Part shown: piece by piece, positions 48,095 through 54,527 of the stretch
How positions within the stretch are numbered: position 1 is the first letter of the stretch
Layout: every line of letters begins with the position of its first letter
Source of the DNA: Bacteroidales bacterium SW299
GTDB lineage: Bacteria > Bacteroidota > Bacteroidia > Bacteroidales > Bacteroidaceae
DNA: 64,000 bases
Assembly: GCA_019550975.1 (NCBI GenBank)
Contig: SDWH01000013.1
Coordinates: 52,366 to 116,365, forward strand
Reading direction: 5' to 3'
Notes under the pieces: model-generated
Database searches by the model: none
Seen by the model: only the letters and a program-made list of their open reading frames with translations
What the model was told of the DNA's origin: nothing
Program-made: the position numbers and the translations under genes

Positions 48095-48174
48095 ATCTCC
48101 AGGCCGGAGATATAAATCTTCAGTCTGAAGATACATATACTTAACCTAAAGACACATATCTCTACCTTAAAGAC
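48095..48174. repeat. Array 3 of four 21-bp-spaced imperfect palindromes
   Basis: Units start at 48095, 48116, 48137 and 48158. Units 1 and 2 pair well (ATCTCCAG/CCGGAGAT, ATCTTCAG/CTGAAGAT); units 3 and 4 are decayed (ATACTTAA/CTAAAGAC, ATCTCTAC/TTAAAGAC). The array lies downstream of the alaS terminator. The rest of the 349-bp gap up to 48338 holds no gene and no exact TAnnTTTG element. Confidence 0.8.
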
Positions 48175-48338
48175 GGAGATATCATGAAAGGTATGATTAT
48201 TTTTTCATCCGGATAATCACATTTTCACCCCTCATAGCTGCACTTAGGCCAGTCATAGTAAAAACAGCCAAAACTGTCTTTTTCTTAATCCAGAAAGTCT
48301 TATTATCTTACGCATTATTAATTTAAAAGGTTAAAGCT

Positions 48339-49208
48339 ATGAAGACATTAAAAAATTTCTGGTACATCGCAGTTTTGCTGCTTTTCTTTACGCCGATTCT
48401 TACATCCTGCGGCGACGATGATGGAAGCATCAGTTTAGGAACCCCAAAGTATGAATCCGTCAGCGGAAAATACAACATCACTTCACCCGGCTCCCAATAC
48501 AGAAGCATCGAACTGGGAGCAAGCGGAAACTACATTGTCATCACTGGCAGCAGCTACTATGCACAACAGGCAAGAAGCGGACAAAAGAAAAGCAGCTTCT
48601 TCTATCAGGACAAGACCGATGCGTCGCGCGCAACAAACTACAACGGCATCATTTACGGCACATACACCCAACTCGCTGACGGAAGCTTCGATCTGGAAGG
48701 ATTCGGCATCGTCAAAATCATCTATGCCGAAGACAAGACAGTTACAGGCATCGAACTGACTCCCGAAACAGGCGGCCCGGTGACCCTCACCGTAGAAAAA
48801 GAAGAGGTGATGGCTGACGACGACATGACAAACGCATTGTGCCGCACCTGGAGAATGGATAAACTGGAAATAAATCTAACGGAAGGCGACCAATCATTCA
48901 GCGCCACCGTAACACGCGACAACTGGCAGGATTATGAGATAATGGAAACATTCGGTGACGAAGTGCTTTTCTCCAAGTCAGGAACATATATGGTTACTTA
49001 CGTAGATGGAGCAATCGGCATCTCATCATGGAAATGGAAGAACAAAGATGCAGGAACCATATTTTATTCGTGGGACAACCAATGGTATGAAGATGAGTTC
49101 GTCACTTTGAGCTTCTCCGGAAACACGCTCATCATACACGAAGTTTATGAAGAAGATGATTACGAGTACTACAAAGAAGAAACTTATACCTATCTGGTAG
49201 CAGAATAG
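48339..49208 (+). CDS. Lipoprotein of unknown function
   Basis: The 289-residue product has a lipoprotein signal peptide with lipobox ILTSC (Cys24) followed by GDDDGS, an acidic stretch that may favour surface export in Bacteroidetes. Two beta-rich halves follow (about 40-150 and 160-289); the second has repeated acidic/aromatic segments near the C-terminus (YEEDDYEYYKEETYTYL). Lipocalin-like folds are possible. No family was recognised. It stands alone between array 3 and a hairpin. Confidence 0.72.
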   Translation: MKTLKNFWYIAVLLLFFTPILTSCGDDDGSISLGTPKYESVSGKYNITSPGSQYRSIELGASGNYIVITGSSYYAQQARSGQKKSSFFYQDKTDASRATNYNGIIYGTYTQLADGSFDLEGFGIVKIIYAEDKTVTGIELTPETGGPVTLTVEKEEVMADDDMTNALCRTWRMDKLEINLTEGDQSFSATVTRDNWQDYEIMETFGDEVLFSKSGTYMVTYVDGAIGISSWKWKNKDAGTIFYSWDNQWYEDEFVTLSFSGNTLIIHEVYEEDDYEYYKEETYTYLVAE

Positions 49209-49220
49209 CATGAACTGCCC

Positions 49221-49264
49221 GTTCCGCCGCAGGCTTATCCCCAGGATACAGTCCGCGGCGGAAC
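49221..49264. terminator. Bidirectional hairpin between convergent genes
   Basis: GTTCCGCCGC (49221-49230) pairs perfectly with 49255-49264 around a 24-nt loop, 12 bp after the lipoprotein stop and 13 bp before the helicase stop. There is no T tract. Confidence 0.55.
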
Positions 49265-49276
49265 ATTCCGCATCCG

Positions 49277-50698
49277 TCACCTCTCCGTCTGCTTCTCCGG
49301 CCAGTTCACCAGATAAAGCCGCTCCGTGGCACGGGTAAAGGCCGTATACAGCCACCGGTAATAGTCAGGCGAAATCATCTCCTCCGACAGGTAGCCCTGG
49401 TCAATGAACACACGCTTCCATTGTCCGCCCTGCGCCTTATGGCAGGTCACGGCATAAGCATACTTCACCTGCAAAGCATTGTAATAAGGATCTTCTTTCA
49501 TCTTCTTCATCCGCTCGCGCTTTACGCTTACATCCGCATAATCTTCGATCACATTGCTGAAAAGCTGTTCATTCTGTTCCCGCGTCAGGGCAGGCGCATC
49601 GCTGTGCAGCGTATCAAGCAAGATTTTGGCTTCCAGTTCCAAGCCCTGATAGTCAGGAAATTCCAACAGGACATCGGCAAAACGGAACCCATACATTTCG
49701 CGAACTTTCCGTACCCTGCGAACCACAGCGACATCACCGTTGGCAATAAAATCAAGCTCCTTGCAGTCTTTTCCCCAGAAATAGTTGTTCTTGGCCACCA
49801 TCAGCACATCCCCGGCATTCAGTTCGTCTTCCCGATACAGAATCGTGCTCCGAATCCCCTTATTATACAGATTCGCCCGTTTGTTGGACCGGCAAACAAT
49901 GATTGTTTCGTCCATTCCGGCATGTTCGTAGCACTCGCTGATGGTTTCTATCAGTTCGCTTCCGGGAAGCATCTTCACATCTGGAAAACCTTTCAGCCGT
50001 ATTTTGGGCAACGAAAAGCAGTCTTCTTGAGTAATCAGCATACGGAGGAGCGTAGCATTGCAGAGAATCCCTGAGTTTCCGGCCTGCCTCACCACCTGCG
50101 TAAGGTTGCATTCCGACACCTGCAATCCATAGCCTTCCAGCATGGAACGCGATAAAGCAGGACTTTCTTCTTCCCCCACAGGGGGCAGCTGGGCTGTATC
50201 CCCCACAAGCATCATCCGGCATCCGTTCCCGTTATAAACATACTGAACCAGATCGTCCAGCAGGCGTCCCGTTCCGAACGATGTCCCCGACAATCCTTCA
50301 TTCGCAATCATCGAAGCCTCATCCACAACAAAGAGCGTATCTTTCAAAAGATTGTCCTCCATCACAAAATTATCCGTTTCATTTGAAAACGCTTTCTGAC
50401 GGTAAATCCGCCGGTGAATGGTATAAGCTGAATGATTGGAATGGTGTGCAAAGACCTTTGCTGCCCTTCCCGTGGGAGCAAGCAGCACATACTTCCGGTT
50501 CAGCTCGTCAAGCGTCCGTACCAGAGCGCCGACAATCGAAGTCTTTCCCGTTCCGGCATATCCCTTCAATACAAACACGGCCTCGTCTGAGGGTGAAACA
50601 AGAAAATCGGCAAACTTCCTGACCGCATTCTCCTGATCAGCAGTGGGAGGATGCGGAAAATTCAGCCGGATCCGTTGGAACAAGTCATCTGTAAGCAT
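49277..50698 (-). CDS. RecD-like ATP-dependent DNA helicase (SF1B)
   Basis: The 473-residue protein has Walker A KGYAGTGKTS (about residue 45), LAPTGRAAKVF, Walker B FVVDEASM, MLVGDTAQLPPV, and C-terminal motifs VTCHKAQGGQWKRVFID and LYTAFTRATERLYLVNWP. This is the SF1B RecD/Pif1 pattern. It lacks the RecD2 N-terminal extension. Probable roles are DNA repair or recombination. It is monocistronic and divergent from DUF3822. Confidence 0.9.
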   Translation of the reverse strand: MLTDDLFQRIRLNFPHPPTADQENAVRKFADFLVSPSDEAVFVLKGYAGTGKTSIVGALVRTLDELNRKYVLLAPTGRAAKVFAHHSNHSAYTIHRRIYRQKAFSNETDNFVMEDNLLKDTLFVVDEASMIANEGLSGTSFGTGRLLDDLVQYVYNGNGCRMMLVGDTAQLPPVGEEESPALSRSMLEGYGLQVSECNLTQVVRQAGNSGILCNATLLRMLITQEDCFSLPKIRLKGFPDVKMLPGSELIETISECYEHAGMDETIIVCRSNKRANLYNKGIRSTILYREDELNAGDVLMVAKNNYFWGKDCKELDFIANGDVAVVRRVRKVREMYGFRFADVLLEFPDYQGLELEAKILLDTLHSDAPALTREQNEQLFSNVIEDYADVSVKRERMKKMKEDPYYNALQVKYAYAVTCHKAQGGQWKRVFIDQGYLSEEMISPDYYRWLYTAFTRATERLYLVNWPEKQTER

Positions 50699-50748
50699 AG
50701 CGTCGAAATAAAATAAGTGGCGACATCAAATCGTTCAAGCAAATTTAC

Positions 50749-50756
50749 TATTTTTG
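50749..50756 (+). promoter_or_regulatory. -7 element of the DUF3822 gene
   Basis: TATTTTTG precedes the ATG at 50848 by 91 nt. Confidence 0.45.
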
Positions 50757-50847
50757 TGACACGAATATAAAGCAAAAAAACAACAATCAGACAAGATGCA
50801 CGGAAATATTGCAGACAAAACAACAAACCACTCTAACTTTAAAGAGC

Positions 50848-51660
50848 ATGATAGACTTTAACCAACCCGACCGATATACCTTATCCATCCGACTAAGCAC
50901 CGACGGATTTTCATTTGCCATCCATCCGGACGAAGGCGGAGAGGACGTGCTGTTCCGCACTTTCCATGTCAACCCGCAACATTCCATGGCTGCGAACGTA
51001 AAAGAGTTTTTGGCCGAAACGGACACGCTGAAACATGCTTTCCGGCAAACCAACATACTCATCCATACGTCAAGGTATACACCGGTTCCTTTCGAACTTT
51101 ACGAAGACGATCAGACAGAACTGCTTTTCTATCAGAACCTTCCCAAGCAGAACAACGAAATCATTCTCTGCAACATTCTGAGCAAGAGCAATATCGCCAT
51201 ATTGTTCTCCATCGACAAGCTGACACACCAACTGCTTTCAGACTACTTTCCGAAAGCGCGCTTCTTCGCATCAATCAGCCCCACAATCGAATACCTCACT
51301 CTGCGGAGCAGAAAAAACGGAAACAGCCGCGCTGAAGTGTTTGCCATCCTTCACCAGAAATCGCTCGATCTGTTGGCGTTCAAGAATCAGAAGCCTGTCC
51401 TTGCCAATTCGTTCAAAGCCTCGAACATGAACGACAAATGCTACTACCTGCTCAATCTCTGGAAGCAGCTGAATCTTGACCAACAGCAGGATGTGCTGTA
51501 TGTAGACAGCAAACAGCCAAAGCAAGACTTGATGAAAAGCCTTGCTCTTTACCTGCAAAACATCATATTTATTAACCCAAGGACAGAATTCACCGAAACG
51601 GCCACAAGCCGCATAGAAGGAATCTCTTCCGATATATTATGCTTAATCTCATGCGAATAG
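50848..51660 (+). CDS. DUF3822 protein
   Basis: From the ATG at 50848 the protein has 270 residues (start MIDFNQPDRYTLSIRLSTDGFSFA). An ATPase-like actin fold is suggested by the two-lobed pattern: RLSTDGFSFAI near the start and FAILHQKSLDLLAFKNQKP in the second half. I recognise it as DUF3822, an uncharacterised Bacteroidetes family often found beside rsmD as I recall. Here an unrelated minus-strand lipoprotein gene separates the two. A TTG start at 50809 would add 13 residues. Confidence 0.75.
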   Translation: MIDFNQPDRYTLSIRLSTDGFSFAIHPDEGGEDVLFRTFHVNPQHSMAANVKEFLAETDTLKHAFRQTNILIHTSRYTPVPFELYEDDQTELLFYQNLPKQNNEIILCNILSKSNIAILFSIDKLTHQLLSDYFPKARFFASISPTIEYLTLRSRKNGNSRAEVFAILHQKSLDLLAFKNQKPVLANSFKASNMNDKCYYLLNLWKQLNLDQQQDVLYVDSKQPKQDLMKSLALYLQNIIFINPRTEFTETATSRIEGISSDILCLISCE

Positions 51661-51702
51661 AATCATTCTAATCCACAATATTCAATCTATACTCAGATTG
51701 AC

Positions 51703-52194
51703 TCAATAATATCTTTGCCGAAACAAGCCTGATATAGCTCGCTGTATAGCCATCCGGATATCATCAGCTTCTGTTTCCCCTTGACCTTCAGCGGTACAAG
51801 AACATACCATCTCATGAGATTTTGCTGAAACAAACTGCAAAGTCACTTCTATAGTATACCCTAATCCCCTATATCTTCTATCAGTTTCACCATAACTTAC
51901 TATTAATGTTTTATCGGCTAATTGTGGTTCTAACTTTGGAACTATTATAAAATTTCTTTTTATAAGTTCACCTGCTATAATATCACTGGGATTAATACTT
52001 TTAGTAGTAGTAGCTCCGTATCCATTAAAAACCTCACCAGCACCTGATGTTAATCCACTAGTTGGAGTTATATATACATATTTATATCCATCAATAGAAT
52101 CGTACTTTATTATTGTTGGAGCTTGTAATGCTCTACAAGCACCTAAAATCAAAACAACACAAAGAAGAGATACCCATAACTTAATCGTTTTCAT
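51703..52194 (-). CDS. AT-rich small lipoprotein, unknown function
   Basis: The 163-residue protein has a lipoprotein signal (lipobox ILGAC, Cys20) and a compact alpha/beta body (residues 25-163) with SYGETDRRYRGLGYTIEVTLQF and a C-terminal helix DIRMAIQRAISGLFRQ. This recalls DUF4136-like lipoproteins, but I am not certain. The gene is markedly more AT-rich than its neighbours (runs such as 51950-52060), with TTT/ATA-heavy codons, and lies on the opposite strand between DUF3822 and rsmD. That suggests recent acquisition. Confidence 0.7.
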   Translation of the reverse strand: MKTIKLWVSLLCVVLILGACRALQAPTIIKYDSIDGYKYVYITPTSGLTSGAGEVFNGYGATTTKSINPSDIIAGELIKRNFIIVPKLEPQLADKTLIVSYGETDRRYRGLGYTIEVTLQFVSAKSHEMVCSCTAEGQGETEADDIRMAIQRAISGLFRQRYY

Positions 52195-52281
52195 ACTGCT
52201 TAATTTAAAATTCTATCCAATCAATAAAACAAAAATAGCGAAAAGTTATCATTTAATCCTCATTTGCTAATGTTTTTTTGA

Positions 52282-52311
52282 TTGGATATTCAATTCCACT
52301 TCGTACCTTTG
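52282..52311 (+). promoter_or_regulatory. Promoter of rsmD
   Basis: TTG at 52282-52284 and TACCTTTG at 52304-52311 are 19 nt apart; the ATG is at 52348. Confidence 0.6.
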
Positions 52312-52347
52312 CCCTACTTTAACAATCACACATAATACAACCATCTC

Positions 52348-52917
52348 ATGCGAGTAATCAGTGGAATATACAAGCGGAGGCATTTCGATGTGCCCCATAC
52401 CTTTAAAGCAAGACCGACTACGGATTTCGCCAAAGAGAATCTGTTTAATGTGCTGAACGGCTACATTGACTTTGATGAAGGAGGCATTACGGCTCTTGAT
52501 CTCTTTTCAGGAACCGGAAGCATCAGCATCGAACTCGTTTCGCGCGGATGCGAACGGGTCATATCTGTAGAAAAAGACCCGCAGCACCATGCGTTCATAC
52601 GCAAAATAATGAATGAAGTGAAAACCGACAGATGCTTTCCTCTGAAAGGCGATGTGTTCAAATACATACAGAAATGCCACGAGCAGTTCGACTTTATCTT
52701 TGCCGACCCGCCCTATGCGCTGCAAGAACTGGCAGAGATTCCGGATCTGATCTTTAAATACAACCTGCTGAAACCAGACGGACTTTTCGTGCTTGAGCAT
52801 GGCAAGGACCAAAGCTTTGAGAAGCATCCCAACTTCGTTGAGCACAGACACTACGGGAGCGTGAACTTTTCGCTCTTCAAAGCAGCGGAGAAAGCAGACG
52901 GACAACCGACTCTGTGA
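52348..52917 (+). CDS. rsmD: 16S rRNA (guanine(966)-N(2))-methyltransferase
   Basis: The 189-residue protein begins MRVISGIYKRRHFDVPHT and has the RsmD motifs: ARPTTDFAKENLFNVL, the SAM-binding ALDLFSGTGSISIELVSRG and the catalytic FADPPYAL. It methylates G966 of 16S rRNA. Its last 41 nt overlap the convergent cls gene. Confidence 0.94.
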   Translation: MRVISGIYKRRHFDVPHTFKARPTTDFAKENLFNVLNGYIDFDEGGITALDLFSGTGSISIELVSRGCERVISVEKDPQHHAFIRKIMNEVKTDRCFPLKGDVFKYIQKCHEQFDFIFADPPYALQELAEIPDLIFKYNLLKPDGLFVLEHGKDQSFEKHPNFVEHRHYGSVNFSLFKAAEKADGQPTL

Positions 52918-54310
52918 CCTTGCTCTTCCACGAACGTTTGTCCCACACTTTCAGCGAAAGCAGCATGCAGTCGCGCTGGTCTGCCAGAAATATTTCCTTC
53001 AGGGCCGATGCCGTATCCTTGTCATAAAAAAAGGCATTGGCCTCAAAATTGTGTTCAAAGCTCCGGAAATCCATATTCGTGGAACCGATTGTCGAGAACT
53101 CATCGTCCGAAACCATCAGTTTGGAATGAATGAACCCTTTGCGGTAAAGATAGATTTTCACTCCGGCTTTCATCATTTCTGCCAGATATGACAGAGATGC
53201 CTTGTGTATCAGCCAGGTGTCCGCCTTTTTAGGAAGCATGATACGCACGTCGACTCCTGCAAGAGCCGCCGTCTGCAAGGCAGTCTTCACTTCTTCATCG
53301 GGAAGAAAATAGGGAGTCTGAACATAAAAATAACGCCGGGCACTGCAGATGGCCATCATCAGCCCCTGCATAATGTCCCTCCATTCGCCCACCGGATCGG
53401 AAGTTACAATCTGCGCAACCACATTTCCCCGCACATCTGTCTTCGGAAAATATTCGGCCGACGTAAACAGCGTTCTGTCCATCGCATACCAGTCTGTAAG
53501 AAAAGCCGTCTGCAAGCCATACACAGCCTTGCCCTCCAGCTTTGCATGCGTGTCGCGCCACACTCCCCACGGAACACCTTTCACATACCTTTCCGCAAGA
53601 TTCATGCCCCCAACAAAACCCACTTTCCCGTCTATCACTACAATCTTCCGATGATTGCGGTAGTTTACTTTTCCCGTAAACTGGGGGAAGCGGACTTTCA
53701 GAAACGACATGACTTCGATTCCTTCGCACAGCATCTGCTCATAAAAGGCATGACTGACTTTCCAGCATCCTACGTCGTCATGCAGCACACGCACTTTCAC
53801 CCCCTCGCGCGCCTTGTCGATCAGCACGTCACGTACCAGTCTTCCCACCGCGTCGTCTTCAAAAATATAAAACTCTACATGAATGTGGTGTTTCGCCCGG
53901 TAAAGCTCCTTTATCAGATCGGCCAGCATAGAAGCTCCGTCTATATAAACGGTCGTCCGATTTCCTCCGAACGGAAGTGCTCCGTTCACATGGCTGAAGA
54001 AATTCATCAGCGTCTGTTTTTCGATAGGAGCATGCAGCGAAACCTGTGTCTGGTATTCGGCCATCGGACGCTTGGTCAGACGGGCATACCCTTTCCGGCT
54101 GATGAGATGCTCCCTGCGGGTGCTCCGCCCGAAAAAAAGATAAAAGACAAGTCCCGCAACAGGCAGAAAGAACAGCACAAGTATCCATGCCATAGTCTTC
54201 ACCGGATTGCGGTTGTCAAGTATAACCACAAACACGGTGGTTATGATAACCGCAAAATAAAGGATATAGAATGCGGCCATAAAGACGTGGCTCCAGATTA
54301 CGATTTCCAT
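52877..54310 (-). CDS. cls: Cardiolipin synthase
   Basis: From the ATG at 54310 the protein has 477 residues: two N-terminal membrane segments (about 8-30 and 38-58), then two phospholipase D HKD motifs, HRKIVVIDGKVGFVGGMN and HSKLMVSDDEFSTIGSTN. It joins two phosphatidylglycerol molecules to cardiolipin at the inner membrane. The frame is open to 54364, but the ATG at 54310 places the first membrane segment as in other Cls proteins. The 3' end overlaps rsmD by 41 nt. Confidence 0.93.
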   Translation of the reverse strand: MEIVIWSHVFMAAFYILYFAVIITTVFVVILDNRNPVKTMAWILVLFFLPVAGLVFYLFFGRSTRREHLISRKGYARLTKRPMAEYQTQVSLHAPIEKQTLMNFFSHVNGALPFGGNRTTVYIDGASMLADLIKELYRAKHHIHVEFYIFEDDAVGRLVRDVLIDKAREGVKVRVLHDDVGCWKVSHAFYEQMLCEGIEVMSFLKVRFPQFTGKVNYRNHRKIVVIDGKVGFVGGMNLAERYVKGVPWGVWRDTHAKLEGKAVYGLQTAFLTDWYAMDRTLFTSAEYFPKTDVRGNVVAQIVTSDPVGEWRDIMQGLMMAICSARRYFYVQTPYFLPDEEVKTALQTAALAGVDVRIMLPKKADTWLIHKASLSYLAEMMKAGVKIYLYRKGFIHSKLMVSDDEFSTIGSTNMDFRSFEHNFEANAFFYDKDTASALKEIFLADQRDCMLLSLKVWDKRSWKSKVTESVVRLLSPLL

Positions 54311-54413
54311 CAGAACTTGAATTTCCGTAAAAATACAAGTATTTTGTGAAAAAACAAAAGACAAAACGGATAAAGAACAATATCAGAAAGCCGAAACACA
54401 TGGAAACAAGTTT

Positions 54414-54493
54414 ATCTCCAGCCTTGGGATATACATCTCTAGCCTAAAGATATATATATCCACGCTGAAGACATACATCTCCAGGCTAGAGAT
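54414..54493. repeat. Array 4 of four 21-bp-spaced imperfect palindromes
   Basis: Units start at 54414, 54435, 54456 and 54477, with left arms ATCTCCAG, ATCTCTAG, ATATCCAC and ATCTCCAG and right arms CTTGGGAT, CTAAAGAT, CTGAAGAC and CTAGAGAT. It lies 34 bp after the stop of the large barrel gene (54528) and upstream of cls on the same strand. Confidence 0.82.
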
Positions 54494-54527
54494 AAGGAAC
54501 ATGAGCCGGCACACCCTCTTCATGGCT

